The notes under the pieces were generated by a model that ran no database searches, was not told where the DNA came from, and saw nothing but the letters and a program-made list of their open reading frames with translations. This document shows, piece by piece, positions 27,537 through 36,614 of a DNA stretch of 64,000 bases. The stretch comes from Eggerthella lenta DSM 2243. Lineage in GTDB: Bacteria; Actinomycetota; Coriobacteriia; Coriobacteriales; Eggerthellaceae. A program made the position numbers and the translations under genes. The DNA lies in NCBI RefSeq assembly GCF_000024265.1, contig NC_013204.1:2096180-2160179 (forward strand), given 5' to 3'. Within the stretch, counting starts at the first letter, position 1. Each line of letters opens with the position of its first letter.

Positions 27537-30299
27537 TTACTCGGTGCGCTCGACTTCCTTCACGGTGTAACCTTCGATGTGGTCGCCGATCTTGAGGTCC
27601 TGGAACTTCTCGATGCCGATGCCGCACTCGTAGCCCTGCTTCACGGACTTCACATCGTCCTTGAAGCGGCGCAGCGATTCCATGACGCCCTCGAAGATGA
27701 TGGTGCCGTCGCGGACAATGCGCACCTTGTCGTCGCGATGGATCTCGCCTTCCACGATGTAGCAGCCGGCGATCGTACCCACCTTCGGCACCTTGAACGT
27801 CTCGCGCACCTCGGCGATGCCGGTGTCCTCCTCCACGATGTCGGGGGACAGCAGACCCACGCGAGCCGCGTTGATCTCCTCGATGGCCTGGTAGATGATC
27901 CTGTACAGACGGATGTCCACCTTCTCCTTCTCGGCCTGCTGCTTCGACTTGCCCGTGGGGCGCACGTTGAAGCCGATGATGATGGCGTCGGAGGCCGATG
28001 CCAGCGTGACGTCGGTCTCGGTGATGCCGCCCACGGCCGAGTGCACGATGTTGATGCGCACCTCGGACTGGTCCATCTTCTCGAACGCGTCGCGCAGCGC
28101 TTCGATGGAGCCCTGCACGTCGGCCTTCACGATGAGGTTCAGGTCGGTCTGCTTGCCCTCCTCGATGCGGTTGAACAGGTCGTCCAGGCTCATGTGGCTC
28201 TTGGATTCCTGCTCGGCCAGGCGGGCGCGCAACGCGCGTTCCTCGGCCAGCTTGCGGGCGTCGCGCTCGTCCTCGAACACGCGGAACTCGTCGCCCGCGG
28301 TGGGCACGCTGTTCAGGCCCAAGATCTCCACCGGATCGGCGGGACCGGCCGAATCGACGTGCTTGCCATGCGGATCCACCAGCGCGCGGACACGGCCGTA
28401 CGAGGTGCCGGCCACCACGACGTCGCCCGGGTGCAGCGTGCCGCGCTGCACGAGCACGGTGGCCACGGGACCGCGACCCTTGTCGAGGTTCGCCTCGATG
28501 ACGAAGCCGGAGGCCTCGGCGTCGGGGTTGGCCTTGAGCTCCAGCACGTCGGCCTGGAGGATGATCGTCTCCAGCACGTCGTCGATGTGCAGGCGCTGCT
28601 TGGCCGACACCTCCACGAACATGTTGGTGCCGCCCCACTCCTCGGGAATGACGCCGTATTCCACCAGCTCCTGGCGCACGCGGTCGGGGTTCGCGCCCGG
28701 CTTGTCGATCTTGTTGACGGCCACCACGATGGGCACCTCGGCCGCCTTCGCGTGGTTGATGGCCTCGATGGTCTGCGGCATGACGCCGTCGTCGGCGGCC
28801 ACCACCAGCACGATGACGTCGGTGACCTGGGCGCCGCGGGCGCGCATGGCCGTGAACGCCTCGTGGCCCGGCGTGTCGATGAACGTGATCTGCTTGCCGT
28901 CGATCTCCACCACCGACGCGCCGATGTGCTGGGTGATGCCGCCGGCCTCGCTGGCCACGACGCCCGTGTCGCGGATGGCGTCCAGAAGCGACGTCTTGCC
29001 GTGGTCGACATGGCCCATGACGGTGACCACGGGCGGGCGGGGCTTGAGGTCCTCGTCCTTGTCGTGGTACACCACCGCGTACTCCTCCTCCGGAGACACG
29101 ACGCGCACCTTGCGGCCCATGTCGTCGGCGATGAGCTCGACCAGCTCGTCGCTCATGGACTGCGTCAGGGTGAGCACCTGGCCCAGCATGAACAGGCGCT
29201 TGATGATGTCGTTGGGCTGCACGCCCAGGATCTCGGCGAATTTCGCCACCGTGGCTCCCTGGGGGATCTCCACGACGGAATCGTCGAGCACCAGCGTGGG
29301 ATCGAGGCCCTTCTCGATGGCCTCCAGCTCCATGCGCTCGCGGTTCTCGGCCTCGCGCTTCTCCTTGCGCTTCTTACGGCGGCCTTCGCCCTCATGCGTG
29401 GACGCGGCGGCGACGGCGGCACGAGCCTCTGCCAGCACCTTGTCGCGCTGCAGCTTCTCGGCCTGCACGGCCATCTGCGCGTAGCGGTCCTCGGGCTGGG
29501 CTGCCTGCTGCTCGAGCTCGGGCACGATCTGCTCGACGTGCCCGCCCCGCTTGCCCTTCTTGGCCGGACGCTCGGGCTTGGAGCCCTTGCGCGCGGCGTC
29601 GCGGGCGGCGGGAGCAGCCTGCTTCTGCGCCTCGATGCGCTGCTTCTCGGCCTCGATCTGCGACAGCAGCGAGTCGAACGCAGGCTTCTTGGCGCCCAGC
29701 ACCGGCGCGGGCCTCTTCGGCGTCGACGCGCTCGAAGCGCTCTTGGAGCCCTTCGCGTTGCGGTTGCGCAGCGCCTCTTCCACCGCCTGCTTCTTGGCCA
29801 CCTCTGCAGCCATCTTGGCCTGGCGGGCGCGGGCGCGGGCCTCGGCGGCCTCGCGGGCCACGCGTTCCTTCTCGCTCTCGATCTGGCTCGCCAGGCTCTC
29901 GAACGGCGAGGAAACGGGCGCCTTCTTCGGGCCGCCTTCTCCGTCGGCGCCCTGCGCGCGCCCGTCGTCGGACGAGCCTTCGGCTCGCTGGGCGCGCTCG
30001 GCCTCGCGGGCGGCGCGCTCCTGCTCCACCGCTTCGCGACGGGCGCGCTCCTCCTCGGCCTTTTTGCGCTCGGCCTCGGCGCGCTCTTCGGCCAGCTTCC
30101 TGGCCTCCTCGTCCTCCAACTGCCCGGCGCGCTGCTTGATCTCGGGCTCCAGGTTCTTGCGGATCTTGTCGACGTAGGCGTCCGCGAGCATGCTCGCATG
30201 GCTCTTCGCGGGGATCTTCATCTGCTGCAGCTTGTCGAGCAGCTCTTTGCTCGACATATCGAATTCCTTCGCCAACTCATGTACTCGCATGCTGGCCAT
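27537..30299 (-). CDS. infB: Translation initiation factor IF-2
   Basis: A 920-residue IF-2. It has an N-terminal IF2N domain ([19 protein letters not shown]), a long charged Lys/Glu/Ala-rich region to about residue 330, a second IF2N-like domain, and the GTPase core with [20 protein letters not shown] and [10 protein letters not shown]. The C-terminal domains bind initiator tRNA. The ATG at 30299 follows GAGGAGTGGTAT. The long N-terminal linker is normal for high-GC actinobacteria. Confidence 0.97.
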   Translation of the reverse strand: MASMRVHELAKEFDMSSKELLDKLQQMKIPAKSHASMLADAYVDKIRKNLEPEIKQRAGQLEDEEARKLAEERAEAERKKAEEERARREAVEQERAAREAERAQRAEGSSDDGRAQGADGEGGPKKAPVSSPFESLASQIESEKERVAREAAEARARARQAKMAAEVAKKQAVEEALRNRNAKGSKSASSASTPKRPAPVLGAKKPAFDSLLSQIEAEKQRIEAQKQAAPAARDAARKGSKPERPAKKGKRGGHVEQIVPELEQQAAQPEDRYAQMAVQAEKLQRDKVLAEARAAVAAASTHEGEGRRKKRKEKREAENRERMELEAIEKGLDPTLVLDDSVVEIPQGATVAKFAEILGVQPNDIIKRLFMLGQVLTLTQSMSDELVELIADDMGRKVRVVSPEEEYAVVYHDKDEDLKPRPPVVTVMGHVDHGKTSLLDAIRDTGVVASEAGGITQHIGASVVEIDGKQITFIDTPGHEAFTAMRARGAQVTDVIVLVVAADDGVMPQTIEAINHAKAAEVPIVVAVNKIDKPGANPDRVRQELVEYGVIPEEWGGTNMFVEVSAKQRLHIDDVLETIILQADVLELKANPDAEASGFVIEANLDKGRGPVATVLVQRGTLHPGDVVVAGTSYGRVRALVDPHGKHVDSAGPADPVEILGLNSVPTAGDEFRVFEDERDARKLAEERALRARLAEQESKSHMSLDDLFNRIEEGKQTDLNLIVKADVQGSIEALRDAFEKMDQSEVRINIVHSAVGGITETDVTLASASDAIIIGFNVRPTGKSKQQAEKEKVDIRLYRIIYQAIEEINAARVGLLSPDIVEEDTGIAEVRETFKVPKVGTIAGCYIVEGEIHRDDKVRIVRDGTIIFEGVMESLRRFKDDVKSVKQGYECGIGIEKFQDLKIGDHIEGYTVKEVERTE

Positions 30300-30310
30300 A
30301 TACCACTCCT

Positions 30311-30598
30311 CTACTTCTGTCTCGCTTCGCGCGCAGCCGAAGCGACGTCGGCGGCGATCCTGTCGTACTCATCGCTGCCGAGCGTCGCCTTGAGCGCCCG
30401 GTCGAGCTTTTTCTTCTTGCATGCGGCGGCGAAGCACTCCTCGGAGCAGACGTACGCCCCCCTGCCCGGCGCACGGCCGGTCTTGTCGAACGACACGGCG
30501 CCGGACGGGTCGCGCACGATGCGCATGAGCTCGGCCTTGCCGGCCAGCTTCCCGCATGCGATGCAGCTGCGCTGGCGCACCGTCCTCGTCGTCGTCAT
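30311..30598 (-). CDS. ylxR: YlxR-family RNA-binding protein
   Basis: A 95-residue basic protein with [34 protein letters not shown] and a lysine-rich end, all typical of YlxR/DUF448. Proteins of this family, between nusA and infB, have been linked to RNase P and to regulation of gene expression. The gene is placed as expected. Confidence 0.92.
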   Translation of the reverse strand: MTTTRTVRQRSCIACGKLAGKAELMRIVRDPSGAVSFDKTGRAPGRGAYVCSEECFAAACKKKKLDRALKATLGSDEYDRIAADVASAAREARQK

Positions 30599-30628
30599 TC
30601 CTGGCCGCCCTCTCTCGCTACCCTTGCC

Positions 30629-31846
30629 TTATGCTTCGTCGAGGTCGGCGTGCACGCCGCAATAGCGGCTGCCCGGACGGGCATGGTTGCGGCAGCGCAC
30701 CCCGTCCTCGCCCACGTAGGCGCACAGACCGGCTTCGTCGTCCGCGGCCTCGTCCTCGTCGATCAGCATGTTGTCCATCGGAGCCAGCGACTCGCCCGTG
30801 AAGCTGGCGCTCTTGATATCGATATGCCAGCCGGTCAGGCGCGCAGCCAGACGGGCGTTCTGGCCCTCCTTGCCGATGGCCAGCGACAGCTGGTCGTCGG
30901 GCACCACGACGGTGGCGTAGTGGTTGTCCTCGTCGATGACGACGCGGGTCACCTTCGCAGGCGACAGCGCGTTGGCCACGTACACCGCCGGATCCTCCGC
31001 CCACTGGATCACGTCGACGCGCTCGTTGCGCAGCTCTTCCACCACCATGCGAACGCGGCTGCCCTTCGGGCCGACGCAGGCGCCCACGGGATCGAGGTTC
31101 GCCTCGCGCGACGCCACGGCGATCTTGGAGCGGGCGCCGGGCTCGCGGGCGATGGACTTGATCTCCACCATGCCGTCGTAGATCTCCGGCACCTCGATCT
31201 CGAACAGGCGGCGGATGAGGTCCGGATGCGTGCGCGACACCACGATGGCCGGGCGCGCCTGCTCGCCGCGCATCTTCGGCGCGTCGGAGTTCGGGTCGCG
31301 CACTTCGATGATGAGCACCTTGAGGCGCTGGTTGTGGCGGTAGTGCTCGTTGCTCGGACGCTCGTTGCGCTCGTTGGGGTTGCGCTTCACGTCGTAATGG
31401 GGCAGCTCGGCCTCCACGCCGTCGCGAATCTTGATGATGGTGAAGTCCGGCGTGCCCTGCAGCACCGTGCCCGTCACGAGGTCGCCCACGCGGTCCGAGA
31501 ACTCTTCGTAGATGGACTGACGGCCGGCTTCGCGCACGATGGACGCGATGACGCCCTTGGCGTTCTGCGCGGCGATGCGGCTGACATCGTCGGGGGTGAC
31601 GTCGCGCTCCTCGAACTCGCTGTACTCGCCGGTCTCCTCGTCGGGCTCGCCCACCGGCACCAGCTCGTACACGTAGATGTGGCCCGTCTGGCGGTCGATG
31701 GTCACGCGGGCGTCCCACTCGAGATCGAGGATGTGCTGGTAGCTCTTGGCGAGCGATGCCTCGAGGCGTTCGATGAGGTAGAACTCGTCGATCTTGCGCT
31801 CATGCGCCAGCGCCTGCAACGCCTCAATCAGTTCTGAACTTGCCAC
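30629..31846 (-). CDS. nusA: Transcription elongation/termination factor NusA with Cys/His tail
   Basis: A 405-residue NusA with an N-terminal RNA-polymerase-binding domain, an S1 domain ([18 protein letters not shown]) and two KH domains ([18 protein letters not shown] and [18 protein letters not shown]). The GTG at 31846 follows GGAAAGGAAGCGAAGAC. The last 30 residues hold three cysteines and a histidine in the pattern C-x9-C-x10-C-x2-H, which looks like a small zinc site and is not part of standard NusA. Confidence 0.95.
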   Translation of the reverse strand: MASSELIEALQALAHERKIDEFYLIERLEASLAKSYQHILDLEWDARVTIDRQTGHIYVYELVPVGEPDEETGEYSEFEERDVTPDDVSRIAAQNAKGVIASIVREAGRQSIYEEFSDRVGDLVTGTVLQGTPDFTIIKIRDGVEAELPHYDVKRNPNERNERPSNEHYRHNQRLKVLIIEVRDPNSDAPKMRGEQARPAIVVSRTHPDLIRRLFEIEVPEIYDGMVEIKSIAREPGARSKIAVASREANLDPVGACVGPKGSRVRMVVEELRNERVDVIQWAEDPAVYVANALSPAKVTRVVIDEDNHYATVVVPDDQLSLAIGKEGQNARLAARLTGWHIDIKSASFTGESLAPMDNMLIDEDEAADDEAGLCAYVGEDGVRCRNHARPGSRYCGVHADLDEA

Positions 31847-31863
31847 GTCTTCGCTTCCTTTCC

Positions 31864-32343
31864 TCAGATGCTCGTCTGCGAGCCGAAATCGATCGTGCCC
31901 TTCAGATGGGCGCGTTTGATGGTGTCCATAGGGATGCGCGCCTCGGCGCCGTCCACGTCGAGCACGACCACGTCGCCCTCCACCGATGCGATGGCGCCGG
32001 TCCAGCTGCCGCGACCGTCCACGGGCTGCGTCTTGAGCACCGCCGTATCGCCGACGAACCGCGCGAAGTGCTCCGCGGTGCGCAGCGGCCGGTCGATGCC
32101 GGGCGACGACACTTCCAGCGTGTACGCCCCGGGGAACGGGTCGAGCTCGTCCATGAGGTCGTTGATCCACGCCTGCGCGGAGGACAGCTCGTCGAAGCTC
32201 ACGCCGTCGGGCGTGTCTATGTACACGCGAATCGTCGGGGCCTTCTTCGCGCCCGCGACCTCCACCGTGACGATCTCGACGCCCTCCTGCTCCGCCCGGG
32301 GAGCTAACGCGTCGAGCAGCTGCTGTTCCTTCTTGCTGAGCAC
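31864..32343 (-). CDS. rimP: Ribosome maturation factor RimP
   Basis: A 159-residue RimP with the family segments IRVYIDTPDGVSFDEL and YTLEVSSPGIDRPLRT. It takes part in 30S subunit assembly. The GTG start at 32343 follows GGGAAGGAGGAGGCGC. It is the first gene of the rimP-nusA-ylxR-infB-rbfA-nrnA-truB-ribF operon. A TATAAA box (32504-32509 on the minus strand) about 160 bases upstream may be its promoter. Confidence 0.95.
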   Translation of the reverse strand: MLSKKEQQLLDALAPRAEQEGVEIVTVEVAGAKKAPTIRVYIDTPDGVSFDELSSAQAWINDLMDELDPFPGAYTLEVSSPGIDRPLRTAEHFARFVGDTAVLKTQPVDGRGSWTGAIASVEGDVVVLDVDGAEARIPMDTIKRAHLKGTIDFGSQTSI

Positions 32344-32625
32344 GCGCCTCCTCCTTCCCGTTTGGTTTCGCTTCGCCGCCCCATGCTCTCACGCCGCGGA
32401 GCGGCGAGCCCTTACAAACAAAGAAAGCGGGAACAAGCCCACTTTCTCGTGTGTCGAAAGTATGGTGCGCGAAAACGCGCTTGCTTCTTTGTCGTGCCGT
32501 GTATTTATACCATATCGGCAACGCTTTGCCTAGGCCGCTCACCAGGCAGCGCGCAAGTTCACCACATTTTCCGCGCCTCGGCGGGCGCCCCTTGCGCGAC
32601 GGGAGCCGAAACCTTGCGAGCACAT

Positions 32626-32688
32626 GCGCATCATCGGCCGAAAGACACGGAAATCGGCTGGAAAACGTGTTTTTCGGCCGATGATGCG
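32626..32688. repeat. 23-bp inverted repeat after the histidine kinase gene
   Basis: Arms 32626-32648 and 32666-32688 pair at 22 of 23 positions with a 17-base loop. It ends five bases past the kinase stop codon. There is no T run, so it may be an atypical terminator or a mobile palindrome. The rest of the 349-base spacer 32344-32692 holds only the likely rimP promoter. Confidence 0.6.
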
Positions 32689-32692
32689 TCGC

Positions 32693-34537
32693 TCAGCCGT
32701 CCAAGCGAATGACGATGCGCACGACGGCGACTCCGCCCTCGACGTCGGCGTAGAGCGCGCCGCCGTGGCGTTCGACGATCTGGCGCATGGCGGGCAGGCC
32801 CAGACCGTGGCGGGACGCGTCGGCCTTGGACGTGCGCGAGAACGACGCGCCGGGGACGGCCGCGTTCTCGCATCGCACGGCCAACCGTCCGTCCTGCGCG
32901 CGCATGGAAAGCGAGACGAAAGGCCGGCCGGCGCCCTCGGCTCGCACGCGCTCGCACGCCTCGACGGCGTTCGACAACAGGTTCGACAGCAGCACGGACA
33001 GCTCGGTGTCGCGCAGGGGAAGCTCCGCGGGCACGCGCGCCTCGCAGCGCACCTCGATCCCCGCCGCCTGGGCCGGAGCCAAATACGCTGCCATGACCGC
33101 GTTCGCCACCAAGTTGTCGGCGTAGCGCAGAGGGGCTTCGGCCTCCTGCTGGCCGGACAGCTCGACCAGATACGCTCTACAGCGCTCCTGCTCCCCCGCG
33201 TCGATCAGGCGGCTCAGCGCGGCCGCATGATGACGCAGGTCGTGGCGCGCCGCCCTCGTAGCCTCTTCGCCCGACCGCAGATGGCGCAGCCCCGCCTCGG
33301 CCGCACGCACCTGCACCTCCAGATCGCGCACCTGCTCGGCGGCGAGGCGCAGGCGGCGCACCCGCTCCACCAGCATCCAGGCGAACACGCCCACGAGCAG
33401 CAGCCCCGCGTACTCGCTCTGCCACAGGCCGTACATAGGCTCGTACGCGTTGTTGTCGAGAAGGTTCGCCACGAGCGCGGCGCCCAGCACCGCGCAGCCG
33501 CACAGCACGAAGCGCGCCTCGTCGGTGCGATCGCGCAGCCCGACGGCGGCGCATACGGCGAACAGCGCCCAGCAACCGACGCGCACGGCGGTCTGGTACA
33601 GGCCGTACGCCTCGATGCCGCCCGGCAGCGCCGGGATGGACAGCGCCCAGGCCAGCGTGACGACCGGCAGCGCCCACAGCGCGCGGGCCGTCCGGCGAAC
33701 GAGGGGGCGGGCATCGCGCGTCCACGCCAAACCCGCGGCTCGGGCGGCTACCGACACGGCTGAGACGAGCACGCACGTCCAGGCCGCGTCCTCTACGGCA
33801 TACCACCAGGCTCCTGCTGCGCCCAGATGCCAGACCAGGCCATGCGCGCCCGCCACGGCGAAGGCGGCGCACAGCACGCCGAAGTCGCGCGCAAGCGCAT
33901 CGCCGTCGCGCTTGCGGCGCACCGCGAACGCGAACAGCGCCGCGGCCAGCGGCCCCAGCACCAGCACGCAGGCGGACAGCGCGTTCGCGAACGAGACGTT
34001 CGCCATCTGCTGCGCGGTGCCCAGCACGGGCGGGTAGACCAGCCCGCTGTAGTAGTGCTCGTCGTTGCGCACCTCAAGGCGCAGACGCGTGTCGCGGTCC
34101 GCCACGATGCCGACCTGCGCCCCGTCTCCGCCGGCCGCAGCAACGACCCCGTTTACGTACAACGTGAAATCACCGTACACCTCGGGAACCAGCAGCACGA
34201 GGGCGCGTTCTCGTTGCGCGCCGACATAGCTAAGCGTCAGCTCGTACACGGCGGAGCCGAAAGCCGACGTGCCGCCGGGAGCATAGGAGAAGTTGGAGTA
34301 CTGGCCGATGAAGGTTTCGGTCCGCGGCGCCCCGTCCACGGAGAGCATCCAACCGTCCACGAGCGGGACGAGACGGTCGAGATCGTCATCGGACACCTCG
34401 ATAACGCCGTCGGAGCCGTAGGGCGGCCCGAACAGGTATTTGTTATCATAGTGGTACGCGATCGCGAACACGCATCCCGCCAACAGGAATGCGACCGCGG
34501 CGTGAACCGCGAAGCGATGCACAGGGCGATGCGGCAT
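32693..34537 (-). CDS. 7TMR-DISM-like sensor histidine kinase (GHKL type)
   Basis: A 614-residue kinase. After one N-terminal helix there is an extracellular beta-sandwich-like region (about 30-165), then about seven membrane helices (170-385), a short coiled coil and the kinase core. The phospho-acceptor region reads ARHDLRHHAAAL near residue 432; the ATPase has NLLSNAVEA and HGLGLPAMRQIVERHGG, as in AgrC-like GHKL kinases. No response regulator is adjacent. The start at 34537 follows AAAGGCGGTTC and is only 31 bases from the divergent surface-protein start. Confidence 0.85.
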   Translation of the reverse strand: MPHRPVHRFAVHAAVAFLLAGCVFAIAYHYDNKYLFGPPYGSDGVIEVSDDDLDRLVPLVDGWMLSVDGAPRTETFIGQYSNFSYAPGGTSAFGSAVYELTLSYVGAQRERALVLLVPEVYGDFTLYVNGVVAAAGGDGAQVGIVADRDTRLRLEVRNDEHYYSGLVYPPVLGTAQQMANVSFANALSACVLVLGPLAAALFAFAVRRKRDGDALARDFGVLCAAFAVAGAHGLVWHLGAAGAWWYAVEDAAWTCVLVSAVSVAARAAGLAWTRDARPLVRRTARALWALPVVTLAWALSIPALPGGIEAYGLYQTAVRVGCWALFAVCAAVGLRDRTDEARFVLCGCAVLGAALVANLLDNNAYEPMYGLWQSEYAGLLLVGVFAWMLVERVRRLRLAAEQVRDLEVQVRAAEAGLRHLRSGEEATRAARHDLRHHAAALSRLIDAGEQERCRAYLVELSGQQEAEAPLRYADNLVANAVMAAYLAPAQAAGIEVRCEARVPAELPLRDTELSVLLSNLLSNAVEACERVRAEGAGRPFVSLSMRAQDGRLAVRCENAAVPGASFSRTSKADASRHGLGLPAMRQIVERHGGALYADVEGGVAVVRIVIRLDG

Positions 34538-34568
34538 GAACCGCCTTTCAGGACGACGAGGAGCTTGC

Positions 34569-35720
34569 ATGGAGCATGGTAGCAGAAAACGCCTCGTGCG
34601 AGCATTGGCGTGCACGACCATGATCGCGCTGGCGCTGTCGCCGGGTCTGCCGGGCGTCGCGGCTCACGCCGACGTCCGCGAAGGCGACGCGCGCATGATG
34701 GCGGGCGGCGGCTCCGTAGGCGGGGGCCCGGGCGCCATCGACCACGTCGACAAGCCGTTCGGCCAGATCATCCGCATCATCCCCGATCACGGCATGTCGG
34801 CTTTGCTGTACCTGCCAGCCCTGCCGGTGGATCCGTACCACAGCGACGAGGAAACCGGACATCCCGCATTGCAGACGATTCGGGTCGACCGCGCCTATGC
34901 GGACGACCCGGACTCCTGGGAAGCCTGGGGCACCTTCGAATGGGACGCGGATTGGCAGGAGTACGCCTGGGGCCTCGACAGCGTCCAACCCGCGTACGAC
35001 GACAACTACGCCGATCCCAGCATCCTGTACTGCACGGTCAGCTACTCGTCCGAGACCGTCGACTATCGCGACTTCTACCTCCGCGCGACCGCGGTGGTCC
35101 TCGAGGATGGCGTGCAAACCACTATCGAGTTCGAGCCGGCGCTGTTCGAATACGCCGAGGAGTGGCTTCCCGAACCCGTCGAGCCGGTCGACCCGGTCGA
35201 GCCCGAAAACCCTGCAGAGCCCGAGAAACCCCAAGAACCGCAGAAGGAGCCGCCGACCGTCGTGAACCCGCCCGACGTGAACGGCGGCGACAGCGGAGGG
35301 AACCGCGGAGGCGTGGGCCAGGGGGAAAGCGAGCGGAACGAGGCGAGCGAAGAACGGCCGAAGAAAGACGGCTTCCCCGCCGGCGGCAACCCTGTCTCAA
35401 CGGCCTCGATCCTGCCGCTGCCGCGCAACGAGGAGCCGGCCGCCGGAACGCAGGACGGCGACGGGACGCAAGAAAACGCGCCCGACGAGCAAGCCGGGCG
35501 CGCAGGGGAAAGCGATGCTGCAAGCAAGGAATCGATGCCGGGAAAGGCCTTCGCCGATTCTTCGACAAGCCGCGATTCGGCGGCGACCTCCGCGGGCTCG
35601 ACCTCGTCGGGAACCGCGCACCGTATGCCCGGCTTCGCCCTGGCCATCGGAGGCACGATCGGCGCCATGGCTTTGATCAGCGGCATCGCTGCCTTCGCAA
35701 GAGCACGTAGAAAGCGCTAG
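34569..35720 (+). CDS. Secreted, membrane-anchored surface protein with Pro/Glu stalk
   Basis: A 383-residue protein of unknown function. A signal peptide (about 1-36, ending AHA) is followed by a globular region to about residue 200 rich in Trp, Tyr and Asp. Then come Pro-Glu-Val-Asp repeats and a Gly/Ser/Glu-rich stalk, a single helix near the C-terminus and an RARRKR tail. No LPxTG motif is present. The ATG at 34569 follows GACGAGGAGCTTGC. It is head-to-head with the sensor kinase and ends over the convergent cohesin-like gene by four bases. Confidence 0.75.
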   Translation: MEHGSRKRLVRALACTTMIALALSPGLPGVAAHADVREGDARMMAGGGSVGGGPGAIDHVDKPFGQIIRIIPDHGMSALLYLPALPVDPYHSDEETGHPALQTIRVDRAYADDPDSWEAWGTFEWDADWQEYAWGLDSVQPAYDDNYADPSILYCTVSYSSETVDYRDFYLRATAVVLEDGVQTTIEFEPALFEYAEEWLPEPVEPVDPVEPENPAEPEKPQEPQKEPPTVVNPPDVNGGDSGGNRGGVGQGESERNEASEERPKKDGFPAGGNPVSTASILPLPRNEEPAAGTQDGDGTQENAPDEQAGRAGESDAASKESMPGKAFADSSTSRDSAATSAGSTSSGTAHRMPGFALAIGGTIGAMALISGIAAFARARRKR

Positions 35721-36586
35721 CGACGGCGGGAGCGCAGCGCTACGACCAACACAACGGCTCCGGCGACGAGGGCGACAGCTACGCAACCCGCCACGAGGGG
35801 GAACAAGCCGTCGCCGGTTGTCACCAGCGCTTTATCCGAGCCGGAGGGAGCCCCGGGGCTTACGTTCGTGCCGCTCGGAAGCTTCTCGGGGCTCGGCTTG
35901 GCGTTCGATCCGCCGGTCCCTTCACCGGAGTTTTCTCCCGGATTCTGCCCGGAGCCTTCCGAGCCGTCCCCGGGGTTGCCGCCAGACCCGTCGCCCGAAC
36001 CGTCGTCAGGGCTCCCGCCCGGCGTGCCGCCGGGGTCGCCCGGCTCATCGGGCCCGACCGAAGAGCCGGAAGCGACCTTGACGGACAACGGAGCCGGCAG
36101 CTCCATGCCCAGCTGCTTCTCGTCCATCTCCACATGCGAGGAGCTTACGACCTCGAGGCTGCTCACGGACACTTCCGCAACGGAATCGCTCGAAGACGAC
36201 AACGCGAGGGTTCCCAGATCGAGACGGTCGCCCGAGAACAGGTTCCCGTCCTTGACGGCCACGTAGAGGTTCACGCGCTGGCCACCGTCCACCGGCTTGA
36301 AGCGCACCTGCGCCACCGCGGCGCCCTCGACCGCCTTCGAGAAGCCGAACCCGGCCTCCAGCGCCTCGCCGCCCTCGCCCTTCACCGTCAACGACAGCTT
36401 GAGCGCCCGAACCTCGTCGCCTCCCTTGGGGACGACCAGGCTCACGTCGACCGAACCGTTCGAGGCACCCTCGTCCAGGACCACGCCAGGCGCCTCCCCC
36501 GCCCAGGCGATTCCCGGGGCAAGGGCCAGGCAGAGCGCGCATGCCGCCAACGCGCATGCCGTCATCTTCTTCATCTTCGCAAACAT
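35717..36586 (-). CDS. Surface-anchored protein with cohesin-like domain
   Basis: A 289-residue protein: signal peptide (about 1-29, ending AWA), one beta-rich domain (about 30-155), a Gly/Ser/Pro/Asp linker (about 165-245), then LVTTGDGLFP, a membrane helix and RSRRR. The end resembles a divergent sortase signal. The domain has the alternating VDVSLVVPKGG, ALKLSLTVKG and VNLYVAVKDG strands of cohesin-type folds. It lies 29 bases after a dockerin-bearing protease gene, so it may hold that enzyme on the cell. The cohesin call is by pattern, not by alignment. Confidence 0.6.
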   Translation of the reverse strand: MFAKMKKMTACALAACALCLALAPGIAWAGEAPGVVLDEGASNGSVDVSLVVPKGGDEVRALKLSLTVKGEGGEALEAGFGFSKAVEGAAVAQVRFKPVDGGQRVNLYVAVKDGNLFSGDRLDLGTLALSSSSDSVAEVSVSSLEVVSSSHVEMDEKQLGMELPAPLSVKVASGSSVGPDEPGDPGGTPGGSPDDGSGDGSGGNPGDGSEGSGQNPGENSGEGTGGSNAKPSPEKLPSGTNVSPGAPSGSDKALVTTGDGLFPLVAGCVAVALVAGAVVLVVALRSRRR

Positions 36587-36614
36587 ATCTTCAACCGTTC
36601 CTCTCGGCTTCAGG

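Noticed and set aside
27579-30665. Very long open frame on the plus strand opposite infB and ylxR
   Set aside because: It is a mirror of the high-GC codon pattern of infB: His/Leu/Val-rich, no domain, and IF-2 on the other strand is certain.
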